A DNA stretch of 64,000 nt from an uncultured Coriobacteriaceae bacterium (lineage in GTDB: Bacteria; Actinomycetota; Coriobacteriia; Coriobacteriales; Eggerthellaceae), in NCBI GenBank assembly GCA_949294735.1, contig CASFII010000006.1:372001-436000 (forward strand), given 5' to 3'. The notes beneath the pieces were generated by a model. That model did not search any database. It worked only from the letters and a program-made list of their open reading frames with translations, and was not told the DNA's origin. Position numbers and translations under genes: made by a program. Within the stretch, counting starts at the first letter, position 1. The number at the start of each line of letters is the position of its first letter. Of the stretch, positions 46,135 to 56,948 are shown piece after piece.

Positions 46135-46277
46135 GCGAGTGTAGGCAGCTGGGTTGAAGGACACTCTGAGCTTCAAACTGTACTATTTACTATTGAAGCG
46201 AAGCAGCAAAGCGCATAGGTGAGCGTAAGCAAACGGTAGCTTTGCGGGTGTCCGGAAATCCAGCTGTCCACACTCGC
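46135..46277 (+). ncRNA. Candidate structured non-coding RNA (three-way junction)
   Basis: 46135-46152 pairs with 46260-46277 (16 of 18 Watson-Crick, plus one G-U on the plus strand). The helix continues in exact register through 46153-46155/46257-46259, a symmetric 3x3 GAA/GGA internal loop (sheared G-A pairs possible) and 46159-46166/46246-46253. It then opens to two arms: 46170-46176/46193-46199 and 46206-46212/46239-46245. Strand is uncertain; G-A loop chemistry favours plus. No protein frame is convincing and I recognise no RNA family. It is bounded by terminators on both sides. Confidence 0.55.
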
Positions 46278-46321
46278 ATCAGTTTTAGAACCCAAAAGAC
46301 ACGTCCCCTTTGGTTTGGCCG

Positions 46322-46355
46322 ATATATTAAAAGAGCCCGCGTATGCGGGCTCTTT
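46322..46355 (-). terminator. Terminator of the ATP synthase operon
   Basis: 11-bp stem (46330-46340 with 46345-46355), loop GTAT, followed on the minus strand by TTTTAATAT. 25 bp after the atpC stop. Confidence 0.9.
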
Positions 46356-46380
46356 AGGAGTGGATAAAAGAGGTACTCTT

Positions 46381-46784
46381 TTAAGCTGCTACATGCAGCT
46401 GAACTTTGCACCAAGCAATATCGGCGTCGATGGTTGATTTAGCAGCATCTTCGTCCGACATGCCTGAACGCTGCGATTCTAACGCAGACAATTCTTCGCG
46501 CACAGCCGTTGTATCAATCTCCTTAACCGGGATAGCGCGGTCAGCCAGGATAATAACCTTAGCACCCGTTACTTCAACGTAACCACCCTGCAAAGCAAAG
46601 GCGAGCGATTCCCCACCTTGCTCAGCAATAATGCGAGCTACACCGTCGGCAAGTACCGATACCAGCGGCACGTGCCCTTGCAGAAAGCCCATTTCGCCTT
46701 CGACACCTGGCACGACCACCATATACGCGTCGTCAGAATACAGCTTGGCAGCCGGCGTTACGATGTCGCACACAAGCCCAGCCA

Positions 46785-46785
<1 letters not shown>
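46381..46785 (-). CDS. atpC: ATP synthase epsilon subunit
   Basis: 134 residues, F1 epsilon. The N-terminal beta-sandwich (VVVPGVEGEMGFLQGHVPLVS) is followed by the C-terminal helical pair with inhibitory potential. It overlaps the atpD stop by one base. Last gene of the operon. Confidence 0.97.
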
Positions 46786-48224
<1,439 letters not shown>

Positions 48225-49118
48225 TTATTCCTCCAATGCCGCGGCACCGCCCACGATTTCCGAAATCTCGGTCGTGATAGCACCTTGGCGTACACGGTTA
48301 TACAATCTGGTCAGTGTTTCGACCATTTCGTTGGCGTTGTCGGTCGCCGATTTCATAGCAGTGCGTCGCGCACCCTGTTCAGCAGCAGCTGAGTCAATGA
48401 GTGCATGATAGATAGTGGTGCGGACATACGCAGGAAGCAAACGATCCAATACGCCGTCAGCGTCTGGTTCGAAAACTACGTCACCTGAAAGTGCCGAAGC
48501 TGCTTCGCCTTCCTTGTTATCCGCAAGCAGCGCTTCGGTATCAATTGGCAATACCAGTTCTTCACGAAGTTGCTGCTCAGCAGCATTTTTTGCGTGGTTG
48601 TAAACCACAATTACTTCGTCAAGTTCGCCGCTTTCATACCCGTTGATAGCAAACGCCGTAATGGTGGATGCTTCGTCAACAGTTGGGTCGGCAGAAAGAT
48701 CCTTGAACTCCATAACGGGTTCAATCTTGCGGTAATTGAAGTAACCGCCAGCCTTTTTGCCGCATGCCACTACGTGCACTTGCGCGCCCGCAGCCTGCCT
48801 ATCTTTCATCAGGTGTTCAACATGGCGCAACACGTTAGAGTTGAAGCCGCCAGCCAAACCCCTGTCCGACACGACAACTACCACAAGCACGTTTTTCTTT
48901 TCGTCGTGCTTACGGAGCAAGGCGTTTTCCGAACCACCTGCGCGCTCAGCAACATTCGCAAGCATTTCCATCATGGAAGAAGAATACGGCGTGGCAGCTT
49001 CTACGCGCTCGGTAGCGCGACGAATCTTTGCAGCCGCAACCATTTCCATGGTGCGCGTAATTTGCTTCGTCGAGGCGACGGAATTGATGCGCCGTTCGAT
49101 GTCGTGAAGGTTCGGCAT
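48225..49118 (-). CDS. atpG: ATP synthase gamma subunit
   Basis: 297-residue central stalk. Terminal coiled-coil helices (LHDIERRINSVASTKQITRTM and the C-terminal ATDNANEMVETLTRLYNRVR) flank the Rossmann-like middle domain. It is 12 bp after atpA. Confidence 0.98.
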   Translation of the reverse strand: MPNLHDIERRINSVASTKQITRTMEMVAAAKIRRATERVEAATPYSSSMMEMLANVAERAGGSENALLRKHDEKKNVLVVVVVSDRGLAGGFNSNVLRHVEHLMKDRQAAGAQVHVVACGKKAGGYFNYRKIEPVMEFKDLSADPTVDEASTITAFAINGYESGELDEVIVVYNHAKNAAEQQLREELVLPIDTEALLADNKEGEAASALSGDVVFEPDADGVLDRLLPAYVRTTIYHALIDSAAAEQGARRTAMKSATDNANEMVETLTRLYNRVRQGAITTEISEIVGGAAALEE

Positions 49119-49130
49119 AGTCTACCTACC

Positions 49131-50702
49131 TTACGCCGATACCCTAAACTGCAACTTGAAAGCTTCAATAGCCGCATTCAGTTCAGTTTCGATGGCGTCG
49201 GTAAACTTCTTTTCCTCCACGATGTGCGCAAAGATTTCAGGCTTCTGAGCACGGATGTAGTCCAAAAGTTCCGTACGGAAACGAACTACGTCGCCAACCG
49301 GAATGTCGTCCAGATAGCCATGACCACCAGCATAGATAGCCACTGCCTGTTCTTCCACCGGCATAGGGTTGTAACGACCCTGCTTCAGAAGTTCGGTCAT
49401 GTGCGCACCGCGGTTCAGCTGGTCTTGCGTAGCCTTGTCCAAGTCGGAACCGAACTGCGTAAATGCCTTCAGTTCGCGATAGGAAGCCAAGTCAAGACGA
49501 AGAGAACCTGCAACCTGCTTCATAGCCTTAATCTGAGCGGAGCCACCAACGCGAGATACCGAAATACCTACGTCAACAGCAGGACGCTGACCTTGGAAGA
49601 AGAGGTCGGTCTGCAGATAAATCTGACCGTCAGTAATAGAAATTACATTGGTAGGAATATAGGCGGAAACGTCGCCTGCTTGGGTTTCAATGATGGGCAG
49701 AGCCGTCAGTGAACCGGCACCGTTTTCGTCTGACATCTTAACAGCGCGTTCCAACAAGCGTGAATGCAGGTAGAACACGTCACCAGGATAAGCTTCACGT
49801 CCAGGTGGGCGGCGCAGCGTCAGAGACATCTGACGATAAGCAACAGCCTGCTTTGAAAGGTCGTCATAAATGCAGAGCACGTGACGACCGGGGTTCGTAG
49901 CAGATGCTGCTTCGCCGTTTTCGCCGGTATACATGAAGTATTCGCCAATTGCAGCACCAGCCATAGGAGCGATGTACTGCAACGGAGCAGAGTCAGATGC
50001 GGTAGCGGAAACAACAATGGTGTGATCCATTGCGCCATAACGGTCAAGCGTTTCTACAACCTGTGCAACCGTGGAGGCCTTCTGGCCAATTGCCACGTAG
50101 ATGCAAATCATGTCCTGACCCTTTTGGTTAATGATAGCGTCAACTGCGATAGCGGTCTTACCAGTCTGGCGGTCGCCAATGATAAGTTCACGCTGACCAC
50201 GACCAATAGGAATCATGGAGTCTACTGCCAAAATACCCGTCTGCATAGGTTCATGCACTGGCTTACGAGCAATAACGCCAGGAGCCTTGAATTCTACTGG
50301 GCGCATGCCTTCAGCCTTGATGGGACCCTTACCGTCGATAGGCATACCAAGCGGGTTCACGACACGGCCGAGCATTTCGCGACCCGAAGGAACTTCTACA
50401 ATACGACCGGTCGTACGAACCTGGTCGTTTTCCTTGATTGCAGTGACGTCACCTAAGAGTACAGCACCGACTTCATCTTCCTCGAGGTTCTGAGCCAAAC
50501 CATATACGGTCTGACCATTAGCACCAACGAATTCCAGAAGTTCGCCCGCCATAGCGTCTTTCAAGCCGTCAATACGCGCAATACCGTCGCCAATCTGGAT
50601 GACGGTGCCAACCTCGCGCGACTCTACGCTGGTGTTCAGCGAATCAAGTTGCTTACGCAGGGCCTCGTCAATTGACTTTGCGGTGATTTCAGTCACTAGC
50701 AT
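49131..50702 (-). CDS. atpA: ATP synthase alpha subunit
   Basis: 523-residue regulatory nucleotide-binding F1 subunit. P-loop GDRQTGKTA and the Arg-finger region [11 protein letters not shown]. It overlaps the end of atpH by 7 bp. Confidence 0.99.
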   Translation of the reverse strand: MLVTEITAKSIDEALRKQLDSLNTSVESREVGTVIQIGDGIARIDGLKDAMAGELLEFVGANGQTVYGLAQNLEEDEVGAVLLGDVTAIKENDQVRTTGRIVEVPSGREMLGRVVNPLGMPIDGKGPIKAEGMRPVEFKAPGVIARKPVHEPMQTGILAVDSMIPIGRGQRELIIGDRQTGKTAIAVDAIINQKGQDMICIYVAIGQKASTVAQVVETLDRYGAMDHTIVVSATASDSAPLQYIAPMAGAAIGEYFMYTGENGEAASATNPGRHVLCIYDDLSKQAVAYRQMSLTLRRPPGREAYPGDVFYLHSRLLERAVKMSDENGAGSLTALPIIETQAGDVSAYIPTNVISITDGQIYLQTDLFFQGQRPAVDVGISVSRVGGSAQIKAMKQVAGSLRLDLASYRELKAFTQFGSDLDKATQDQLNRGAHMTELLKQGRYNPMPVEEQAVAIYAGGHGYLDDIPVGDVVRFRTELLDYIRAQKPEIFAHIVEEKKFTDAIETELNAAIEAFKLQFRVSA

Positions 50703-51274
50703 TCACCTCCATCCATAGTTTGTTTGAGCACGATACGAGCGTTTTCCAGCTGCGAAACAACGCTAGCGTCGATACGCTTGCCGCCCACGCTCATCAAAAT
50801 GCCGCCCAACAGGGACGTGTCGACGCGTTCCCGCAGAACAACATTCGTACCCAAATCGGCTTCGGCCTTTTTCTTAATAACTTCACGTAAATGGTCGTCC
50901 AGTTCCACTACCGTAGTAACGTCAACAACATTCACGTTCAGCTTTTCTTGCAGCTGCTCACAGTAGGCATTCCAAACACGCGTAAGCAATTCGATGTCGC
51001 CGCGTTCAGCCATAACAGCTAAAACTTCGGTCAAAACGGAATTGCAGCTAGCGAACACACCGCGTGCAATGGTGGCACGCTGCTCAGGCGTGTAGGTGCT
51101 GTCTGTAAGCGCGGATTGCAAATCCATGTTGGTGCGCATGATGCGCAGGATTTGTTCCGCTTGATCGCGAATTTCGAGCACCGCGTCCTGACCGCCCGCT
51201 TCTTGGGCGGCTTCGAGCAGGACGGACGCATACGTCGCGACCTTCTCTTTTTCGAGGAGTCGGTTAGTCGGCAT
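50696..51274 (-). CDS. atpH: ATP synthase delta subunit
   Basis: 192-residue stator protein linking F1 to the b subunits. The N-terminal helical domain ([14 protein letters not shown]) and the conserved C-terminal [16 protein letters not shown] are visible. I prefer ATG 51274 ([11 protein letters not shown]); ATG 51292 is a possible alternative. It overlaps the atpF stop by 11 bp. Confidence 0.93.
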   Translation of the reverse strand: MPTNRLLEKEKVATYASVLLEAAQEAGGQDAVLEIRDQAEQILRIMRTNMDLQSALTDSTYTPEQRATIARGVFASCNSVLTEVLAVMAERGDIELLTRVWNAYCEQLQEKLNVNVVDVTTVVELDDHLREVIKKKAEADLGTNVVLRERVDTSLLGGILMSVGGKRIDASVVSQLENARIVLKQTMDGGEC

Positions 51275-51878
51275 TGAAACTACCTGCCTCATTTACATAA
51301 CGCTCGACAATCTTGCGATGTTCTTCGTCGGACAAATCGCTGCCGATAACACGGGATGCAACCGAAATAGAAATGTCAGCCACAGAACCTTGCAGTTCAG
51401 AAATTGCGGCCTTCTTTTCTGCCTCAATGGCTGCGCGTGCCTTTTCAATGATGGCAGCAGCTTCTGCCTGAGCCTTTTCGGTCATGTCAGCCTTAACAGC
51501 TTCACCCGTCTTTTTGGCTTCGGCAACAATTTGTGCAGACTGAGCCTTCGCTTCGTCAAGCTGCTTGCGATACTCTTGAAGCACACGTTCGCTTTCGATA
51601 CGTGCAGCTTCTGCCTTTTCCAAGTTCTCACGAATGTTGGTTTCACGCTTTTCCAGCATGCCGTTGAATACCGGCCAACCAAACTTCGCAAGAATGATCC
51701 ACAGTACGATAAAGGCAATGAGCATCGGAATGAATTCATCCATCTTTGGAAGAATTGCGTCAATGCCACCCGATTCTTCGCTAGCGAAAGCGAATGCAGG
51801 GAACATGAACGTTGCACTGCCTGCGACAGCCAGCAACGCCCCCAATCGAGCAGCAAACCTTTTTGCTCCTGCTTTCAC
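51264..51878 (-). CDS. atpF: ATP synthase b subunit with an N-terminal signal-like segment
   Basis: 204 residues. From GTG 51878 (AGGAGG, spacing 7) the protein begins with a basic stretch and a hydrophobic segment ending FAFASEESGG, which looks like a signal peptide. The true membrane anchor follows (FIPMLIAFIVLWIILAKFGW), then the long dimerising coiled coil rich in Ala/Glu/Lys (peripheral stalk). The extra N-terminal hydrophobic segment is unusual for F-type b subunits in general. Confidence 0.94.
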   Translation of the reverse strand: MKAGAKRFAARLGALLAVAGSATFMFPAFAFASEESGGIDAILPKMDEFIPMLIAFIVLWIILAKFGWPVFNGMLEKRETNIRENLEKAEAARIESERVLQEYRKQLDEAKAQSAQIVAEAKKTGEAVKADMTEKAQAEAAAIIEKARAAIEAEKKAAISELQGSVADISISVASRVIGSDLSDEEHRKIVERYVNEAGSFNAD

Positions 51879-51924
51879 GTTCGTACCTCCTAATACCCTT
51901 AGCGGTAAATCCATAAGGGTGGAG

Positions 51925-52143
51925 TTACATAATGAACGCAACTACGAGGCCGATAAGAGCCAGAGCTTCGGCGAGAGCAGCACCGATGATGAAGTTGGTG
52001 AACAGACGGCCTTGCAGTTCAGGCTGACGAGCGGTAGCAACGCAGCAACCATAGCAAGCGATGCCGATGCCGATGCCAGGGCCGATAGCGCCAAGACCAT
52101 AGCCAACAACTTTCAGAGCTGAGAGTACCAGGGTAATATCCAC
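51925..52143 (-). CDS. atpE: ATP synthase c subunit
   Basis: 72-residue two-helix proteolipid forming the rotor ring. The ion-binding Glu is in GAALAEALALIGLV, followed by Ala and lacking the Ser/Thr and Gln ligands of Na+-type rings, so proton coupling is likely. GTG 52143 is preceded by AAAGGAGG. Upstream in-frame codons lie in a hairpin-rich spacer. Confidence 0.97.
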   Translation of the reverse strand: MDITLVLSALKVVGYGLGAIGPGIGIGIACYGCCVATARQPELQGRLFTNFIIGAALAEALALIGLVVAFIM

Positions 52144-52277
52144 TTGTTTCCTCCTTTTACGGGACTTCAAAACCATTTTTGAAGTCGAGCCTCTTTTATT
52201 TCCTAGTCGGACTCCTAACCGACTAAGTAACCACAATTAGGCGCATTTTGTAGGGGCGCTGCGCGGGCGCCAAATTC
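52144..52277 (-). promoter_or_regulatory. Hairpin-rich atpB-atpE spacer
   Basis: Two perfect hairpins on the minus strand, a 10-bp stem with CCAT/ATGG loop (52163-52186) and a 6-bp stem (52205-52224), plus a GC-rich hairpin near 52250. None has a T-run. The 10-bp hairpin ends 5 nt before the atpE ribosome site, which may set the high c-subunit output. Confidence 0.5.
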
Positions 52278-53060
52278 TTAGTGTTCGCCCGTTGCCAGAC
52301 CGATGTATACCGCAGACAGCGTGGTGAATACGTATGCCTGCAAGAAAGCAACCAAGCATTCCAGTGCATACATAGCAATAAGCAGCGCCATCCAGCCAAC
52401 CGGCGGCAGGAACATCAGGAAGTCGCCCTGAATGCCAGCCTGGATAAACACGCTGGTTGCCAAGGCGAAAATGCCCAGAACCATGTGACCTGCGAACATA
52501 TTGCCGTAAAGTCGAACGGCCAAGGTAAGTACGCGGAGAACCAAAGAAATGAATTCAAAGAACCAGATAACAGGAACCATTACCTTCGGCAAACCAGAAG
52601 GTGCAATGGATTTGATGTAGCCCCAACCACCGTGAGCCTTGATGCCCCAGTAGTTAAAGTAAACGAAAGAGATAGCAGCGAGCGCCCACGTAACACTGAT
52701 GGTGCCCGTTGGGGTCTTAGAACCCGGAATAAGACCAACAAAGTTCGAAATCAAGATAAAGAAGAACAGCGTGGCCAAGAACGGAATGTGCTTTTTGTAG
52801 CCATGACCGATAGCACCTTCGCCCATATCCTTCTTTACAAATTCATAGCCGTATTCCACGGTGTTGATGAACTTGTTTTTAGGAACCAGGGTAAGCTTTT
52901 TAGCAGCTACCAATACCACAATCAGCGTAAGAGCAAGGCAGATAACCATATAAACCATGTACTGCGATACGCCAAAATCACCGATGCTAAATACGGTGGT
53001 GGGATCAAAGGAATGCTGTAGATGGGTAGCCTCCGCGGCTAAAGTCTCTAAGGGATTCAC
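52278..53060 (-). CDS. atpB: ATP synthase a subunit
   Basis: 260-residue membrane stator with the essential Arg in LAVRLYGNMFAGH and proton half-channel helices (ALECLVAFLQAYVFTTL). Six or so membrane spans. Full length. Confidence 0.97.
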   Translation of the reverse strand: MNPLETLAAEATHLQHSFDPTTVFSIGDFGVSQYMVYMVICLALTLIVVLVAAKKLTLVPKNKFINTVEYGYEFVKKDMGEGAIGHGYKKHIPFLATLFFFILISNFVGLIPGSKTPTGTISVTWALAAISFVYFNYWGIKAHGGWGYIKSIAPSGLPKVMVPVIWFFEFISLVLRVLTLAVRLYGNMFAGHMVLGIFALATSVFIQAGIQGDFLMFLPPVGWMALLIAMYALECLVAFLQAYVFTTLSAVYIGLATGEH

Positions 53061-53077
53061 GTATCCTTACCTTTCGT

Positions 53078-53359
53078 CTATTTCCGCACCAACTTGATTA
53101 CACCAAAGATGATTGCCGTCACCGAAAGCGCTGCAACTTCAGCGACTCCGAACGGGAAGACCAGGTCAGGTGCAACTAGTTTGCACGTAAGGATTGCGCC
53201 AAACAGCAAAAGAAACGACACCAGCACGCCAAGGAGCAATGCGCTCATGTGGCTAAAATTGCTAGTTGTCGTCACCTTCTTAGTTAGACGCAGGGCGCCA
53301 AGCAGAGGCAGAAAACCAACGAAACCGGCGAGTAGACCTAAGATGATTGAAAGTGCCAT
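53078..53359 (-). CDS. Small membrane protein at the head of the atp operon (AtpI-like)
   Basis: 93 residues with three hydrophobic segments (1-21, ~38-60, ~70-89) and basic ends. Position immediately before atpB matches AtpI, a c-ring assembly or ion-transport accessory, but sequence similarity is too weak for me to assign it by motif. Confidence 0.6.
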   Translation of the reverse strand: MALSIILGLLAGFVGFLPLLGALRLTKKVTTTSNFSHMSALLLGVLVSFLLLFGAILTCKLVAPDLVFPFGVAEVAALSVTAIIFGVIKLVRK

Positions 53360-53554
53360 TCGTGTTCTGGTTCCTGTCTTTTTGCGCTATGACGCGCACC
53401 TTACATAAACGCTACATACTATAATGGAGCATTATGACTATAACCCCCGCAACAGGGAAAAACTTTCATTTTTTGGGCGAGCGGTTATTCTGATTTTTAA
53501 GGGCTCTATAAGTACTCTATATGCTGACCTTATGACAGCTCTCTGCCGATTTAC

Positions 53555-54028
53555 TTATCCCTCAAAGATACGAAGCTTGATTCCTGCTTCTTCAAGCATG
53601 GACATTGCCAGTTCGTCGGGATAAGGATTTTGATAGACAATTTCTTCGATACCCGCATTGATAAGCATCTTGGCACACACTACACAGGGCTGCGTATTGA
53701 TATAGATAGACGCACCTGTGATGTTAATACCATAGCGCGCCGCCTGAATAATGGCGTTCTGTTCAGCGTGTAAACCACGGCAGATTTCATGACGCTGGCC
53801 AGAAGGTACTCCCAATTCTTGACGCAAGCATCCTGTTTCGGCGCAATGACGAAGCCCTGAGGGCACTCCGTTATATCCCGTTGCCAAAATGCGGCGGTCT
53901 TTCACAATAACCGCCCCTACCGCGCGTCGCATACACGTAGTGCGTGTAGCAACCTCGTTAGCAAGTTTCATGAAGTATTCGTCCCAACTGGGGCGTTCGT
54001 CTTTGTGCTCGTTTGCTTCGTGTGTCAT
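53555..54028 (-). CDS. dCMP deaminase (ComEB-type)
   Basis: 157-residue zinc deaminase converting dCMP to dUMP for dTTP synthesis. The zinc and catalytic motif GLHAEQNAI (His and Glu) and PCVVCAKM are intact, and [19 protein letters not shown] is the substrate-loop region. It is followed by ~200 bp without recognisable features before the ATP synthase operon. upp lies just upstream, so the two probably share a pyrimidine transcript. Confidence 0.95.
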   Translation of the reverse strand: MTHEANEHKDERPSWDEYFMKLANEVATRTTCMRRAVGAVIVKDRRILATGYNGVPSGLRHCAETGCLRQELGVPSGQRHEICRGLHAEQNAIIQAARYGINITGASIYINTQPCVVCAKMLINAGIEEIVYQNPYPDELAMSMLEEAGIKLRIFEG

Positions 54029-54078
54029 GGTTTCTCTTTCCTGAATAAACGCAAGTGCCTACAAAAGCGTCTATAAGG

Positions 54079-54738
54079 CTATTTGGTGCCAAAGATACGA
54101 TCACCTGCATCGCCAAGACCAGGCAAAATGTAGGCAGCTTCGTTCAAACCGTCATCGATAGAGCACGTGTAAACCTGAATGTCTTCATCGCATTCAAGAA
54201 CAGCTTCCAAGCCCTGCGGTGCTGCCACCAAAAACATAAGCTTAATAGTGCCCGTAACACCTTGCTGACGAAGGTATTGCAGTGCCATCACGGCAGAACC
54301 ACCTGTTGCCAGCATAGGATCAACAACTAAAACGACACGATGTGCAATATCTTCGGGCATCTTTGCATAATAAGGCACTGGCTGATGGGTTTCTTCATTG
54401 CGATACATACCCAAATGACCTACGCGTGCGGCAGGAATTAAGTCTAAAACGCCATCTACCATGCCTAAACCAGCACGCAGAATAGGAACGATAGCCAGCT
54501 TTTTGCCACCAATCTGGTACGCAGTCATCTTCTGAAGCGGCGTTTCGATTTCAATCGGCTCCAGCGGAAGGTCTGCAGTAGCTTCATATCCTTCGAACAT
54601 AGCAAGTTCGCGTACTAATTCACGGAACTGCTTACTGGGGGTATTCTTGTCGCGCAAGATAGAAAGCTTGTGCTGCACCATAGGATGATCAACAACCGTC
54701 ACACGCGAATCTTTGAGGAAATCTTCTTTTGTCATCAT
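54079..54738 (-). CDS. upp: Uracil phosphoribosyltransferase
   Basis: 219-residue salvage enzyme making UMP from uracil and PRPP. The PRPP loop [14 protein letters not shown] and uracil-binding tail [17 protein letters not shown] are conserved. Start ATG 54738 or the adjacent ATG 54735. It is 50 bp before the dCMP deaminase gene and 88 bp after rpiB. Confidence 0.97.
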   Translation of the reverse strand: MMTKEDFLKDSRVTVVDHPMVQHKLSILRDKNTPSKQFRELVRELAMFEGYEATADLPLEPIEIETPLQKMTAYQIGGKKLAIVPILRAGLGMVDGVLDLIPAARVGHLGMYRNEETHQPVPYYAKMPEDIAHRVVLVVDPMLATGGSAVMALQYLRQQGVTGTIKLMFLVAAPQGLEAVLECDEDIQVYTCSIDDGLNEAAYILPGLGDAGDRIFGTK

Positions 54739-54826
54739 TTCAGTTCCTTACTATTTTGTTCGTTTTGGTTACGCAAACAAACGTATTTCGATTTCTTATA
54801 GGTGTCAGTTTGAGCGGTTTCTCAAC

Positions 54827-55264
54827 CTAGTTTTCAAGTGCCATAATCTTAGCAACGCGACCCGTGTGCCTACCGCCGCCAAATTCGGTAGTCAAGAACG
54901 TATCGAGGATCTTTTTGTTCGTTTCCAGCTCCACGAAGCGTCCGGAAAGCGTCAGAACATTTGCGTCATTGTGTTCACGGGATAGCGCCGCAAATTCGGG
55001 TGTGATGATATTGACCGCGCGCACCCCATGAATCTTGCAGGCAGCTACCGCCATCCCAATGCCAGTCCCGCATACCAGTACCCCATATTCTGCAGCACCA
55101 TCAGCTACGTCGTGAGCAACCAACGCAGCAAAGTCTGGGTAATCTACACGGTCATCAGTAGAAGGACCACGGTTAATAACTTCGTGACCTTGCTGCTGAA
55201 GATAGTCCGCTAAAGCTTCCTTCTGTTCGAAGCCCGCATGATCTGCTGCGATACTAATTTTCAT
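54827..55264 (-). CDS. rpiB: Ribose-5-phosphate isomerase B
   Basis: 145-residue isomerase of ribulose 5-phosphate and ribose 5-phosphate. AADHAGFEQKE at the start, catalytic Cys in VCGTGIGMAVAA, and SREHNDANVL are typical. ATG 55264 follows AAAGGG; longer in-frame extensions have no ribosome site. Supplies ribose phosphate, consistent with the neighbouring nucleotide-salvage genes. Confidence 0.96.
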   Translation of the reverse strand: MKISIAADHAGFEQKEALADYLQQQGHEVINRGPSTDDRVDYPDFAALVAHDVADGAAEYGVLVCGTGIGMAVAACKIHGVRAVNIITPEFAALSREHNDANVLTLSGRFVELETNKKILDTFLTTEFGGGRHTGRVAKIMALEN

Positions 55265-55426
55265 GAGCGCTACCCTTTCTGTTTGGTGCATGCACGCTTT
55301 CCAAGACCCGTATATACTCCTACTTAAGAAGCTCATCTTTTGAGGTCGCATAATTACCGCGCCTATTTTAACCCTCGCAAGGGTACTTTTCAGGACGTTT
55401 AAAGAGTTTTCGTAGCTGGCACAAAA

Positions 55427-56929
55427 TTAATGCTTAGGTTTATACACGGTGCGGGCAACTGCTTCATGCCAACCTGCTATAAGCTCCATATGACGAGCAT
55501 CTTCCATATTGGGGTTATAGCGGCTGTCACCCGAGCGCAGCGCCAGTAAGTCTTCAGTGCTTTTCCAGAAGCCCGTAGTTAAGCCAGCCAAATAGGCAGC
55601 ACCCAAAGCGGTTGTTTCCCTGTTCTGTGGACGACAAAGCGGCGTTTTGAGGACATCGCTTTGGAATTGCATAAGAAAGTCATTTGCAGAAGCGCCGCCG
55701 TCTATATTCAATACTGAAAGGGGCATGCCAGCATCCGCTTCCATAGCGCGAACAAGGTCAAAAACTTGATACGCCAAGGCCTCTAAAGCGGCGCGCACTA
55801 TATGAGCTTTTTGTGTACCACGCGTCAATCCATAAATTGCACCACGTGCTTCAGCATCCCAATACGGAGCACCCATACCAGTGAAGGCGGGAACTATATA
55901 CACGCCACCCGTGCTTTCGACACTTCGTGCCAAATCGCACGTTTCCTCGGCAGTTTGAATAAGCCCCACTTCGTCACGAAGCCACTGAATAAGGGCACCC
56001 GCCATAAACACGCTCCCCTCAAGAGCGTATTCAGTGTGGTCAACCCCTGGAGCACTGGCGGCTATAGTGGTCACAAGTCCGTTTTTTGAAACGCAGGCAT
56101 CGGCGCCCGTATTCATAAGCAAAAAGCATCCGGTACCATACGTATTTTTCGCCTGCCCTGGCTTGAAACAACACTGGCCAAATAGCGCTGCTTGCTGGTC
56201 ACCCGCTATGCCACAAATAGGAATACCTTGCATGAGCTGCGGGTTTGAGGTTTTCCCGAAAAAGCTTGCCGATGGCTTCACCTCGGGAAGTAGCGATTCA
56301 GGAATATTGAACAGCTCAAGAAGTTCTGTATCCCAACAACCTTCTCGGATGTTATACAGCATGGTACGACTGGCATTCGTGGTATCTGTTGCGTGTACTT
56401 CCCCATTGGTGAGCGCCCATAAAAGCCAGCAATCGATAGTACCGAAGGCTAGCTCGCCAGCCTCAGCACGAACGCGAGCACCCTCTACGTTATCCAAAAG
56501 CCACTTGATTTTACTGGCAGAAAAGTATGCGTCAGGTATCAAGCCCGTCTTCGCAGTGATGCGTTGGGAAACTAGAGGATCCGCAGTGATTTCTTCCACG
56601 ATGGAAGCAGTACGACGACATTGCCACACAATAGCGTTTGCAATCGGTTCACCCGTTTTTCTGTCCCAAATGATAGTGGTTTCGCGCTGGTTGGTTATTC
56701 CGATGCTGTCTATTTGCTCAGGCGTTACCTGGTGTGCCACCAAAAGCTCTGTCAAGGCACCAAGTTGCGAAGACAGGATGTCTTTAGGATCGTGCTCCAC
56801 CCAACCAGGATGCGGATAAATCTGCGGAAACGGACGTTGCACCACACCAACAACCTGACCCTTCACATCAACGAGCATAGCCCGTGAAGAGGTGGTGCCT
56901 TGGTCAAGCGCTATGACGTACTTTTTCAC
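55427..56929 (-). CDS. glpK: Glycerol kinase
   Basis: 500-residue FGGY kinase producing glycerol 3-phosphate. ALDQGTTSSRAM, the substrate loop NQRETTIIWD and CGIAGDQQAALFGQ are diagnostic. GTG 56929 has AAAGGAAC upstream. A start further upstream would lie in the hydrolase spacer. It begins 20 bp after the lipase-like gene, so glycerol released by that enzyme could feed this one. Confidence 0.97.
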   Translation of the reverse strand: MKKYVIALDQGTTSSRAMLVDVKGQVVGVVQRPFPQIYPHPGWVEHDPKDILSSQLGALTELLVAHQVTPEQIDSIGITNQRETTIIWDRKTGEPIANAIVWQCRRTASIVEEITADPLVSQRITAKTGLIPDAYFSASKIKWLLDNVEGARVRAEAGELAFGTIDCWLLWALTNGEVHATDTTNASRTMLYNIREGCWDTELLELFNIPESLLPEVKPSASFFGKTSNPQLMQGIPICGIAGDQQAALFGQCCFKPGQAKNTYGTGCFLLMNTGADACVSKNGLVTTIAASAPGVDHTEYALEGSVFMAGALIQWLRDEVGLIQTAEETCDLARSVESTGGVYIVPAFTGMGAPYWDAEARGAIYGLTRGTQKAHIVRAALEALAYQVFDLVRAMEADAGMPLSVLNIDGGASANDFLMQFQSDVLKTPLCRPQNRETTALGAAYLAGLTTGFWKSTEDLLALRSGDSRYNPNMEDARHMELIAGWHEAVARTVYKPKH

Positions 56930-56948
56930 CGTTGTTCCTTTACTATAA

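Noticed and set aside
46190..46414. 74-codon minus-strand open frame after atpC
   Set aside because: It runs through the atp terminator and the structured RNA candidate and has no ribosome site.
48570..49712. 380-codon open frame antisense to atpG and atpA
   Set aside because: Crosses two conserved genes with full family matches; the product has no domain and no translation signal.
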